From positions 143,685 to 207,684 of the forward strand of contig JACONG010000016.1 of the NCBI GenBank assembly GCA_014323865.1: a DNA stretch of 64,000 bases. The letters are read 5' to 3'. Under the pieces are notes generated by a model that was given only the letters and a program-made list of their open reading frames with translations, made no database searches and was not told the origin of the DNA. This document shows positions 43,618 to 51,471 of this stretch, piece after piece. The DNA is from Rhodospirillales bacterium. Lineage in GTDB: Bacteria > Pseudomonadota > Alphaproteobacteria > SP197. The position numbers were made by a program, and so were the translations under genes. The first letter of the stretch is position 1; each line of letters starts with the position of its first letter.

Positions 43618-44118
43618 TCATGCGGCCTGCAGCGTCTTTTCGATCTTCGTGGTGGCCTGCGAAGGCTCCGTGCCTTCGACCGCCGCGAGTTCGCGCGACA
43701 GCCGGTCGAGCGCCGCTTCGTAGAGCTGGCGTTCGCTGTAGGATTGGTCAGCCTGACCGACGCGGGCGTGAAGGTCGCGCACCACCTCGGCGATCGAGAC
43801 GGGATCGCCGGAGTTGATCTTCGCTTCGTACTCCTGCGCGCGGCGGCTCCACATGGTCCGCTTCACGCGCGCACGGCCCTTCAGCGTGGTCAGTGCGCTC
43901 TTCATGATGTCCTTCGACGACAGCTTGCGCATGCCCGACGATGTCACTTTGTGGGTCGGCACGCGCAGAACCATCTTGTCCTGCTCGAAATGCACCACAA
44001 CCATCTTCAGCTTGGCTTCGCCGATCGTCTGTGCTTCGACAGCCTTGACCAGCCCAACCCCGTGGGTCGGATAAACAACGTAATCGCCGGCCTTGAGCTT
44101 GATGTTCTTGGTCGCCAT
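43618..44118 (-). CDS. carD: CarD-family RNA-polymerase-binding regulator
   Basis: 166 residues from the ATG at 44118 (MATKNIKLKAGDYVVYPTHGVGLV). The N-terminal RNA-polymerase-interacting Tudor-like domain is followed by a helical DNA-binding domain with the conserved basic and Trp residues (LKGRARVKRTMWSRRAQEYEAKI). CarD stabilises RNA polymerase open complexes, notably at rRNA promoters. A long leader of about 200 bases separates it from a consensus TATAAT at 44326-44331. Confidence 0.93.
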   Translation of the reverse strand: MATKNIKLKAGDYVVYPTHGVGLVKAVEAQTIGEAKLKMVVVHFEQDKMVLRVPTHKVTSSGMRKLSSKDIMKSALTTLKGRARVKRTMWSRRAQEYEAKINSGDPVSIAEVVRDLHARVGQADQSYSERQLYEAALDRLSRELAAVEGTEPSQATTKIEKTLQAA

Positions 44119-44325
44119 GAGTTGTTGTACCTGCCTGTTCTTGTTGCGCTCGGCCGGATTCCCGCGTGACGCAGGGCCACGGTGCAGCGGCCCCCCGCGA
44201 CCGCCGGCCGGTATCCGTATCTGTTGTGATTCTGTGCGCCCCTCCGGGGTCCACACAGGGAAAGGATCAACCCAAGCCGACCCTCTCGACATCCACAATC
44301 TCCCCTTTTGTCGAGGAGATGTCCG

Positions 44326-44354
44326 ATTATATCACGAACGTGGGAAAACTGGAA
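44326..44354 (-). promoter_or_regulatory. Probable carD promoter
   Basis: On the minus strand a perfect -10 TATAAT (44331 down to 44326) is preceded by a weak -35 TTCCAG at 17-base spacing. Transcription would start near 44319, leaving a 5' leader of about 200 bases before carD. In the leader TCTCC...GGAGA can pair. Confidence 0.5.
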
Positions 44355-44433
44355 GTTCCAACCGGAATCCGCGCCCTTCCGGCGTTATCAGGGCTTTGAA
44401 ACCCAACCAATCGAAGCCGAGTCGGGTCAACAA

Positions 44434-44766
44434 TCAGCCTTCGCCCGGGTCGGGGCTGAAGTGTTCCTTCTTGTCCTTTACATGACGCCAGTTGTCGGAA
44501 TCCGGCAGCGGACCCTTCTGTCGTGTGATGTTGGGCCAGACTTCCGCGTACTGCCGGTTGATCTCGAGCCACTCTTCCAGGCCATCGTCGGTGTCGGGCT
44601 TGATCGCGTCGATCGGGCATTCCGGTTCGCACACGCCGCAATCGATGCATTCGTCCGGATGGATCACGAGCATGTTTTCGCCCTCGTAGAAGCAGTCCAC
44701 GGGGCAAACCTCGACGCAATCGGTCAGCTTGCACTTGATGCAGGCCTCGACGACCACATAGGTCAT
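44434..44766 (-). CDS. fdxA: Ferredoxin FdxA (7Fe-8S type)
   Basis: 110 residues from the ATG at 44766. The Cys pattern [18 protein letters not shown] and [16 protein letters not shown] matches the [3Fe-4S][4Fe-4S] ferredoxins of alphaproteobacteria, with a C-terminal tail [13 protein letters not shown] typical of FdxA. It is a soluble electron carrier. The fdxA-carD adjacency is a conserved alphaproteobacterial pairing. Confidence 0.95.
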   Translation of the reverse strand: MTYVVVEACIKCKLTDCVEVCPVDCFYEGENMLVIHPDECIDCGVCEPECPIDAIKPDTDDGLEEWLEINRQYAEVWPNITRQKGPLPDSDNWRHVKDKKEHFSPDPGEG

Positions 44767-44884
44767 GAATGTCTCCTCGCCTCCTTGGGGATTCGCCATC
44801 GGCGGCGCACGGCGCTGCAACGCTATCTATGCCATTCCGCAACCGGGTCAAGCGTCGAAGCGGCCGATTCGGCATGTGTGGCTA

Positions 44885-45346
44885 TCAAGCCCTGGCGAGC
44901 TTCGCTTCGGCACGCCTCCTGGCCAGGGCGCGGTCGCCGTCCTCAACGTGAAGCAGGCCGGCGATCCGGCGCACCAGAGAATCCTCGTAGGCATGCAGCT
45001 CGCCGTCGGCCAGCACGACCAGCCAGAGCATCTCCATCATGGCGACACGCTCCTCGGCATCGAACTCGGCTTTGATCACGCGGGTAAAACGGTTCCAGTC
45101 GACCGAGTCCCGGGCGATCTCGTTGGCGCGCGCCACGAGGCGCTCGGCAGCGGCCCGCTCAAGCGCGAAGTGATTGGCCAGAACATCGGTCAGATGCGCA
45201 ATCTCACGCTCATCGACATGACCGTCGATCAGCGAGGCTTCGACCAGGATGCAGGCGGCCGCTTCGCGCAACTCGTCTTCGGCTGTGGATTCGGGTTCCG
45301 GGGTGCCGGCTTCCAACCCCAGCAAGGCTTTGACACGTCCGATCAT
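44885..45346 (-). CDS. TerB-family protein
   Basis: 153 residues, largely helical. ELREAAACILVEASLIDGHVDEREIAHLTDVLANHF and MMEMLWLVVLADGELHAYEDSLVRRIAGLL give the paired acidic D-G-x-x-x-x-E turns of the TerB/DjlA helical domain. Possible metal-binding or stress role; many such proteins have no tested function. It lies between fdxA and the S4-domain gene on the same strand. Confidence 0.82.
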   Translation of the reverse strand: MIGRVKALLGLEAGTPEPESTAEDELREAAACILVEASLIDGHVDEREIAHLTDVLANHFALERAAAERLVARANEIARDSVDWNRFTRVIKAEFDAEERVAMMEMLWLVVLADGELHAYEDSLVRRIAGLLHVEDGDRALARRRAEAKLARA

Positions 45347-45379
45347 GGGGGCCCTTATGGCAGAGGACCGTTCAGGTGG

Positions 45380-45760
45380 TCAAAGAGCTTCGCCGTGATG
45401 GACAAAACGGTCGAGCGCACGACGCTCGGCCTTGGTCGGTCGGCCCGCGCCGCTCTCGCGACGTGCCGCCTTGGATTGGGTCTGCTGGACCTCCTTCGGT
45501 GCCAGATCCTCGTAGAGGGCGGCCGCCTCGCTCGCCGGTCCGCGCCGCTCGCCGATCCCGACCACCTTCACCACCCTGATGTCGCGGCCCTGCGGGAAGG
45601 TCAGGACGTCGCCCGGCCGGATCGAACCGTGGGACTTGGTGACCTTCTCGCGGTTGACCCGGACATGGCCGTCCGAGACGAGGTGCTGGGCGAGGGTCCG
45701 GCTCTTGCAGAAACGAGCATACCAGAGCCACGTGTCGATACGGATCGCGGTGGTGCTCAA
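45380..45760 (-). CDS. S4-domain RNA-binding protein (Hsp15-like)
   Basis: 126 residues. The S4 domain is at the N-terminus: IRIDTWLWYARFCKSRTLAQHLVSDGHVRVNREKVTKSHGSIRPGDVLTF. The basic C-terminal tail is typical of Hsp15/HslR, which binds 50S subunits carrying stalled nascent chains. It overlaps the helicase gene by four bases (ATGA), the standard alphaproteobacterial helicase-S4-fdxA-carD order. Confidence 0.9.
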   Translation of the reverse strand: MSTTAIRIDTWLWYARFCKSRTLAQHLVSDGHVRVNREKVTKSHGSIRPGDVLTFPQGRDIRVVKVVGIGERRGPASEAAALYEDLAPKEVQQTQSKAARRESGAGRPTKAERRALDRFVHHGEAL

Positions 45761-48273
45761 CGGGCAATCTCCAATTCAGCGAGCCTGGCGAAGGGTGACG
45801 CGGGGTCGATCTTCTTCGCAACCGGCTTCTTGCGGCCCTTGTGGCGGGGTGGGACGAGTGTGACCTTGTCGCCCTCGAGCACGGCGCGAAAACCGAGCGC
45901 GGTGACGATGGCGACAAACTGGGTGCGGCTCGATCCCGAGAGCGAGATCAGTTCGGCCGGCGCTTCGGACGATCCCTTGCGCGTCAGCTTGCGAATGTCG
46001 GCTGCGAGCCGTTCGGCCATGTCGACGCGCAGGGCACGTGGGCCCAGGCGCCGGTAGCCGATGGCCTGATAGAAGCCGTTTGCGAGCCCGTCTCCCGCAT
46101 CGATCGCGACTTCGCCCCTGGCGGGCACGACCGGTAGGGTCTCGGCGCGGTTGGCGAGCGACCACAGGATCGCCCTGAGTTCGAGATCGCGCGACGACAT
46201 GAGCGGCTTCAGATAGGCACCATAGAACCCCAAGCGGACACCCAGCCTTGCAAGGCTCTTGCGGCCCTCCTCATCGAGCTCGCGGGTGAGCTTGAGGCAG
46301 CCCTTGCCCATGGCAACGCCGAGACCTTCGATCAGCTGATAGGCGATGCCGCGCGCAGCACCGTGGAGTGGTGCATCACGGAGCTTCACGAGTGCGCCGA
46401 CCCCATCGCGGATCCACGACGACAGCCATGCCTCGAGCCGCTTGCGAATGCGCTGCGTCATGTCGGCATCGAGTGCGTCGGACGCCAGAACCTCGACATT
46501 CGGCGCCAGGGCATCGCGACCGCAGCGCAGCCGCGCGATGGGTTCGCCACGCCACAGGACCGTCAGCGCCGCATCGATGTGCAGGGCGTCGCAGTTGTCC
46601 TTGCACAAGACGCGGACCCGCCGCGCCACCTCAGGCGCCACCGCCTGCCGCGCCGCCGAGGTCAGCGCCCGATCGAGCGTCTGGCGCGAGCTGTTGGCGG
46701 GACGGAAGCGGAAACCCATGACCTGGCCCACGGCCTCGCCCTCGACCATGACCTGGCCGTCGTCGGCAACATGGGCATCGAAGGCACCCCGACCCTTCAG
46801 GCCGCGTACCACGGTGGCGGCGCGGCGATCGACGAAACGCTGGGTGAGCCGTTCGTGCAAGGTGTCCGACAGCCGGTCTTCGATGGCGCGCGCAGCCTCC
46901 TGGAGGCCGTCGTGATCCTCGACCCAGTCGGACCGATGGGAGATGTAGGTCCATGTGCGGATATGGGCGATACGCGTCATCAGCATGTCGATGTCGCCGT
47001 CGCTGCGGTCGAGCCGTTCGATGCTGCGCATCACCCAGTCCTGCGGCAGGCGCCGGGTGGCGCCCATCAGGTGCCGGCAGATATGCGCCAGCAGCCGGAC
47101 GTGATGGTCGTGCATGACCTTGCGGAAGTCCGGCACCTGGCAGATCTCCCAGAGCAGTCGCACGGCCTCGGGGTTTGAGGCCAGTGCGGCAATCTCGGGA
47201 TCGCGTGCCAGGTCGGCCAGCGCCATGTGGTCGGCGGCCATGCGATCCCGCATCAGCATCGGGTGATCGGAGCGTTTCTCCAGGCTCTTCAGCAGGAAGC
47301 CGGGGCTGCGGAAATCAAGCTTGGCGTTGCGCCACATCACCGCCTTCACGTCATTGAAGGTGTGGCTCTCGATGGCCCGGGTGACCGCGTCGTCGAGCCT
47401 TTCGACCGTCCAGGTCGTGCCGAAGGTGCCGTCGTTCATGTGGCGGCCGGCGCGGCCGGCGATCTGGGCGAGTTCCGCGGCCTTCAGGTCGCGCGGGCGG
47501 GCACCGTCGAACTTGCGCGTCGCCGCGAAGGCGACGTGGCGCACATCCATGTTGAGACCCATGCCGATAGCGTCCGTCGCCACCATGTGGTCGACCTCGC
47601 CCTCCTGGTACATGGCGACCTGGGCGTTGCGTACACGGGGGCTCAGCGCACCGAGGACCACCGCGCAGCCGCCGCGCTGGCGGCGCAGGGTCTCGGCCAG
47701 CTCATAGACCTCGGCCACCGAGAACGCGACAACGGCACTCCTGGGTGGCAGGCGGGTGATCTTGCGGAATCCGGCGTAGCTCAGCTTCGAGAAACGAGGG
47801 CGCACGATGAACTCGGCGTCGGGCACCAGTTCCCTGATGACCGGCCGCATGGTGGCCGCACCCATCACCATGGTTTCTGACAGGCCGCGCGCCCGCAACA
47901 GGCGGTCGGTGAAGGTGTGACCGCGCCCGGGGTCGGCGCAGAGCTGGATCTCGTCGATCGCCAGGAACTCGACCGGCAGGTCGAGCGGCATGGATTCGGT
48001 CGTGCAGATGAAGTAGCGCGCCCCCCTGGGTACGATGCGCTCCTCGCCGGTGATCAACGCCACCTGGCGGCTACCGCGCCGGGCGACGATCCGGTCGTGG
48101 ATTTCGCGCGCCAGGAGACGCAGCGGCAGGCCGATCATCCCGGTCTGGTGACCCAGCATCCGTTCGACGGCGAGATGGGTCTTGCCCGTGTTGGTGGGAC
48201 CAAGAACCGCGGTCAGGCGCGAAGACTGAGGCCGCAACGTCATGACTTCCAGCATCGCCACGATGTGTGACAT
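45757..48273 (-). CDS. SUV3-like DExH RNA helicase
   Basis: 838 residues from the ATG at 48273 (MSHIVAMLEVMTLRPQSSRLTAVLGPTNTGKTHLAVERM). Walker A GPTNTGKT, the DEIQ Walker B box in FLAIDEIQLCADPGRG, and C-terminal helicase motifs VATDAIGMGLNMDVRHVAF and QIAGRAGR identify the SUPV3L1/SUV3 family, mitochondrial RNA-degradation helicases with alphaproteobacterial relatives. The tail ends in a basic region GRKKPVAKK. It probably unwinds structured RNA for turnover. An earlier start at 48414 is possible but lacks family similarity. Confidence 0.9.
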   Translation of the reverse strand: MSHIVAMLEVMTLRPQSSRLTAVLGPTNTGKTHLAVERMLGHQTGMIGLPLRLLAREIHDRIVARRGSRQVALITGEERIVPRGARYFICTTESMPLDLPVEFLAIDEIQLCADPGRGHTFTDRLLRARGLSETMVMGAATMRPVIRELVPDAEFIVRPRFSKLSYAGFRKITRLPPRSAVVAFSVAEVYELAETLRRQRGGCAVVLGALSPRVRNAQVAMYQEGEVDHMVATDAIGMGLNMDVRHVAFAATRKFDGARPRDLKAAELAQIAGRAGRHMNDGTFGTTWTVERLDDAVTRAIESHTFNDVKAVMWRNAKLDFRSPGFLLKSLEKRSDHPMLMRDRMAADHMALADLARDPEIAALASNPEAVRLLWEICQVPDFRKVMHDHHVRLLAHICRHLMGATRRLPQDWVMRSIERLDRSDGDIDMLMTRIAHIRTWTYISHRSDWVEDHDGLQEAARAIEDRLSDTLHERLTQRFVDRRAATVVRGLKGRGAFDAHVADDGQVMVEGEAVGQVMGFRFRPANSSRQTLDRALTSAARQAVAPEVARRVRVLCKDNCDALHIDAALTVLWRGEPIARLRCGRDALAPNVEVLASDALDADMTQRIRKRLEAWLSSWIRDGVGALVKLRDAPLHGAARGIAYQLIEGLGVAMGKGCLKLTRELDEEGRKSLARLGVRLGFYGAYLKPLMSSRDLELRAILWSLANRAETLPVVPARGEVAIDAGDGLANGFYQAIGYRRLGPRALRVDMAERLAADIRKLTRKGSSEAPAELISLSGSSRTQFVAIVTALGFRAVLEGDKVTLVPPRHKGRKKPVAKKIDPASPFARLAELEIAR

Positions 48274-48433
48274 TTGCAAGTCACCAACCAGGAGGTTGTG
48301 ATGACGGGCACGCAGGACATTGGATGAGATGGCATCTGCCAAGCGTCTCCATGGTCGTTGACCGTTCCGGCCGGTACCGTGGCAAAATCGGCCCGTCACG
48401 GTCGTCAGCGTCAATCATGTGGTCCGCAGCATC

Positions 48434-48781
48434 ATGGCAGAACGATCCGATCCACCCGACGACGAACGGCCGGTGCCGGAAGCACCCCTGCCTTTCGCGA
48501 AGCTGCCGTGGCGCTGGTTGCGCCGCGACAACGGTCATCCCGTGCCGGACAGCCGCTGCTGCATGTCGGGCACACCCATTGATCTTGATGCCCTGACCGA
48601 CGAAGACCTGCCGCTCCACCTGCGTCGTCTGATCGACCGTGACATCGCCATCGTGATCGGTGCGGCATCGCTGATCGCCTCTCCTGGTCGCAGGAGACAA
48701 ACACCCAGACGCGCGAACAATAGGGTCGCGCAACCGTTCGTCCCTCGTCCGGTCGCAGGATGTCGCCATCGTCGAGCGTAA
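48434..48781 (+). CDS. Unrecognised short ORF, doubtful
   Basis: About 115 codons from the ATG at 48434 (MAERSDPPDDERPVPEAPL), with GTPIDLDALTDEDLPLHLRRL in the middle; the last 35 codons look like shifted sequence. No recognised family, no clear ribosome-binding site. It may be the front of a decayed gene. The rest of the stretch 48274-49070 holds no convincing gene, apart from a possible hydrophobic start MTARILAGVMLTIAVEVPRT on the minus strand from 48987. Confidence 0.25.
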   Translation: MAERSDPPDDERPVPEAPLPFAKLPWRWLRRDNGHPVPDSRCCMSGTPIDLDALTDEDLPLHLRRLIDRDIAIVIGAASLIASPGRRRQTPRRANNRVAQPFVPRPVAGCRHRRA

Positions 48782-49072
48782 GGGCGACCCCGTCGGGCCG
48801 GGGAAACGGTCTCGACGGTGCGGGCGACGTGGGCGTTCCGCCGCCGTTGTTGCCGCGGCGTCAATGGTCGGCCCGGCTCCTCGGGAGGGCTGTCACGCGA
48901 GGCGTCGCGCCGGCGCAGACCGCGCAGCGTACGCGGTACCTCGACGGCAATCGTCAGCATGACGCCGGCAAGGATCCTCGCCGTCATGGCAAGGACGATG
49001 TCGTCGGTCGGCGGGCGCTCGAAGGTCAGAGGCTCGAAGTGAACCCATCGGTCGACCGATACAGGAACCCGC

Positions 49073-49113
49073 CCCGCCTATCCACCGGAAGCGCAACAGG
49101 CGGGTTTTCTTTT
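49073..49113 (+). terminator. Intrinsic terminator
   Basis: CCCGCCT (49073-49079) pairs with AGGCGGG (49098-49104), followed by TTTTCTTTT. It lies just before the first copy of the 16-bp repeat; the gene it served is no longer evident. Confidence 0.6.
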
Positions 49114-49118
49114 ATGGT

Positions 49119-49134
49119 TTGCAATTAACTGCAA
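49119..49134. repeat. 16-bp direct repeat, left copy (possible cassette boundary)
   Basis: TTGCAATTAACTGCAA, an imperfect palindrome with arms TTGCA/TGCAA. The identical 16-mer occurs at 49932-49947, flanking an AT-rich single-gene block of about 800 bases. Confidence 0.8.
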
Positions 49135-49251
49135 CGATCTTTTCATACGAAAAAATCACGTATCACCTCTTTACATCTCATGGCATTCATCTAACGTCTA
49201 TCGTGTACTCTCTATTTCTCAACCATCATCAAAACAAAAGGAGCTCCCACG

Positions 49252-49921
49252 ATGATGACTAAACTTCTCGCTTCAGTATCTGTTTGTGCCCTTATGCTCA
49301 CTGGATGTGGTGGGGGCGGTGGAGGTGGAGGATCCTTCCAGTATCCGCCCCCATCGTTCCCTAGTGTTAGCGATCTTTCTGCCCCCGAGGCTCTGTCCCG
49401 CTGGAAAGGGCACTCTTATCGGGGAGGTCGCAGTAGGTGATAACACTAGTTACGTCTTGGGTACTCTTACTGTAGACGCCGATTTTGATGCGGGCACCGT
49501 CACCACTGAGGCCACTGACTTTTCGGTTCATGGTCGCGTGGAGTCAGTAAATGCCCATGGGTTTAGCGCTTCCATGGGTCGGCACTATAGTGGCACCCTT
49601 TCAGGTGAGGGCACCATCACACGCACGGACTTTGAAAGCACCTTGGATGGGGACTTAAGGCAGACTGTCCAGTTACGACATAACTCGTCGGGTCAGGTGT
49701 TTGACATGCCTGTGACTGTCCGTGTTGATTCTGACATGACCGGTAAGGTCTACGACAACGAGGGCAAGATACTGGTCAGGGGGGACGTTGAGGGAACCCT
49801 CACGGCCCGTGGGTCACTTAGAACCCCAGACGGTCGCACTCACCGCGTGGGGCCAGAGGTGGAGAGGGAATCAGGTCAGTTCTACGCAGAACAAGTAGAT
49901 ATGACCACCAGCGACAAGTAA
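49252..49921 (+). pseudogene. TbpB-like surface lipoprotein gene with a frameshift
   Basis: The ATG at 49252 has a good AAGGAG site and encodes a lipoprotein signal with lipobox LTGC, a poly-Gly linker, then PPPSFPSVSDLSAPEALSRWKG. The frame hits TGA at 49438, but shifting by one base at the GGGG near 49414 continues EVAVGDNTSYVLGTLTVDAD...RRESGQFYAEQ-like text to 49921. Alternating Gly/Thr-rich strands and the late GxFYAEQ pattern resemble the barrel domain of transferrin-binding-protein-B-like, Slam-dependent lipoproteins. Lower GC than neighbours. The G-tract could be phase-variable, a true mutation or an error. Confidence 0.65.
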
Positions 49922-49931
49922 CACTCAGGTG

Positions 49932-49947
49932 TTGCAATTAACTGCAA
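49932..49947. repeat. 16-bp direct repeat, right copy
   Basis: Second TTGCAATTAACTGCAA, 813 bases after the first and 11 bases past the lipoprotein gene's stop codon. Confidence 0.8.
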
Positions 49948-49948
49948 A

Positions 49949-49978
49949 TGGGGGGCGGCTTACTTATGTCGCCCCCCA
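49949..49978 (+). terminator. Strong GC hairpin after the lipoprotein gene
   Basis: TGGGGGGCG (49949-49957) pairs with CGCCCCCCA (49970-49978) around a 12-base loop. No T-run follows; position suggests the terminator of the lipoprotein gene. Confidence 0.6.
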
Positions 49979-50141
49979 CATCAACGGAGCCCTGATGATG
50001 TCATCGAACCTGGCAAAAGCACTATGAGACATCCTGCCAGATGAGTCAGCGTGATGCCTTCACCCAAGCAGAGCTGACTGCAGTCTTGCCGCGCGGGTTC
50101 ATCGGGTTGCCATCCCCCGCGTTGTTCGCCACCCTGACACG

Positions 50142-50744
50142 ATGGACGGAGCACCGCATCGCGATACGCTGACCGGGCTGCTGTTGCTCGGCGCGTCGGC
50201 CTGTCTGGTGCTCGGCCTCGCCCTGCCCGCCTTCACGGTCGAACAGTTCTGGGTGTTCGAAAGCAGCAAGTCGATCGCCGAGGGCCTCTGGACGCTGATC
50301 ACCGGCAAGGACCTGCTGCTCGGCATCGTCGTTCTGCTGTTCTCCATGGTCTTTCCCATCGGCAAGCTCGGGCTGGCGATCTGGATCTGGGGTTCGCGTG
50401 ATCCCAATCACGGTGCCACCCGCCGGGCGCTCAACTGGTCGGTCAAGCTCGGCAAGTGGTCGATGATGGACGTCTTCATGGTGGCGCTTGTCGTGGCGAT
50501 GCTGTCACTCAGCATCCTCGCAGAGGTCACCGCCGGCACCGGCATCTACTTCTTCTGCGCCGGCATGATCGCCAGCATGATCGGCGCTCACCGTCTGGAG
50601 CGGAGAGTGGAGAAGACACTGGTCGGGTCCGACCGAATCCGACCAAATCCGATCAAGTCCGGTTTTCGCACGCAAGGCGACGACCAGCGCGAACACTCCG
50701 GCAAGCAACAGGACCGCACCAGACATCTGGATGAACCAATCTGA
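50142..50744 (+). CDS. Paraquat-inducible protein A (PqiA) family membrane protein
   Basis: 200 residues. Hydrophobic segments LTGLLLLGASACLVLGLALPAF, LLLGIVVLLFSMVFPIGKLGLAIWIW and VFMVALVVAMLSLSI with the conserved FPIGK and KLGKWSMMDVFMVAL identify a half-size PqiA domain, part of lipid-trafficking or envelope-stress systems. The last 40 residues are unrelated and run into a GC-rich repeat (about 50625-50665), so the normal stop has probably been lost through an insertion. Confidence 0.82.
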   Translation: MDGAPHRDTLTGLLLLGASACLVLGLALPAFTVEQFWVFESSKSIAEGLWTLITGKDLLLGIVVLLFSMVFPIGKLGLAIWIWGSRDPNHGATRRALNWSVKLGKWSMMDVFMVALVVAMLSLSILAEVTAGTGIYFFCAGMIASMIGAHRLERRVEKTLVGSDRIRPNPIKSGFRTQGDDQREHSGKQQDRTRHLDEPI

Positions 50745-50974
50745 ATTCAATCCCAGCAACGCAAGCCCAGGAGCGCCACAGACGATACCCAAACGCACAT
50801 TGGGTCCGGCAGATTCGCAGAGAGATGAACGCCGCCGTTTGAGCGTGAGCGGAAACGCGAAAGCCGACATGTCGATATCGTCATGGGCCTCAGGCCCTTG
50901 AGCACATCGGTCCATGCGTCGACGGCATAATAGTCGCGAGAAGGCATGCCGGAACCCCAGAGGTCATCGGTCAT
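50640..50974 (-). pseudogene. Decayed membrane-protein remnant
   Basis: On the minus strand the ATG at 50974 begins MTDDLWGSGMPSRDYYAVDAW. After a frame change near 50890 comes a two-span hydrophobic stretch RLGIVCGAPGLALLGLNSDW and AVLLLAGVFALVVALRAK. No family recognised. It overlaps antisense the aberrant tail of the PqiA-like gene. Confidence 0.35.
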
Positions 50975-50984
50975 TGCTTTGATC

Positions 50985-51266
50985 TCAGGGTCGAGAAGGC
51001 GTTGCGTCCCCTATTAGATGTCGCTGACGCCCGTGACGGGGTCCGGTCGATCCGATTCGGGCGGTGGCGATGGCCGACGCCGGTTTCGGTTCGGCCCGTT
51101 CGACCGGCTCCTCGGGAACCGGATCGGCATAGCGCGCAACGATGCGCGCGGCGTTCTGCCGTGCACTCCGCTTCGAGTGACGTTCCTCGCCTGTAGGGTA
51201 CGCCATGCGCCGCGCACGCCGCAACTCGCGTTCGTCCCTGGCGTTGGCGAAATCGGCGACACGCAT
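50985..51266 (-). CDS. Possible small basic protein of unknown function
   Basis: 93 codons from the ATG at 51266 (MRVADFANARDERELRRARR), Arg/Ala/Glu-rich; the preceding in-frame codons give a hydrophobic GGLIFWLLM, so a longer protein with an N-terminal anchor from a GTG at 51320 is possible. No family recognised and no clear ribosome-binding site. May be non-coding. Confidence 0.3.
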   Translation of the reverse strand: MRVADFANARDERELRRARRMAYPTGEERHSKRSARQNAARIVARYADPVPEEPVERAEPKPASAIATARIGSTGPRHGRQRHLIGDATPSRP

Positions 51267-51406
51267 CAGCAGCCAGAAGATAAGGCCGCCGACTTCACGA
51301 CCGTCACGGCACCTTGGCACAAAGACCCAAGCATGAAGAGAGTCTGGCGCTTGCCAACACAACCGGCAGGTGACGGCCGTCAAGCCTGGCACAGGGGGCG
51401 AGGCGG

Positions 51407-51434
51407 CTTGACGCACGCGATTCCAAGACTAAAT
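51407..51434 (+). promoter_or_regulatory. Probable heat-shock-type promoter of htpG
   Basis: CTTGAC (51407-51412) and CTAAAT (51429-51434) are separated by 16 bases, close to the alphaproteobacterial RpoH pattern CTTG-17/18-CYTATNT. Transcription would start about 30 bases before the htpG ATG. Confidence 0.45.
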
Positions 51435-51471
51435 CAGCACCCAGAACATCCCGAACAACAGGATTTATGCA

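Noticed and set aside
50745-51000. Continuation of the PqiA-like gene as a fusion protein
   Set aside because: The frame stops at 50744, and the last 40 residues do not look like a domain; loss of the normal stop is simpler.
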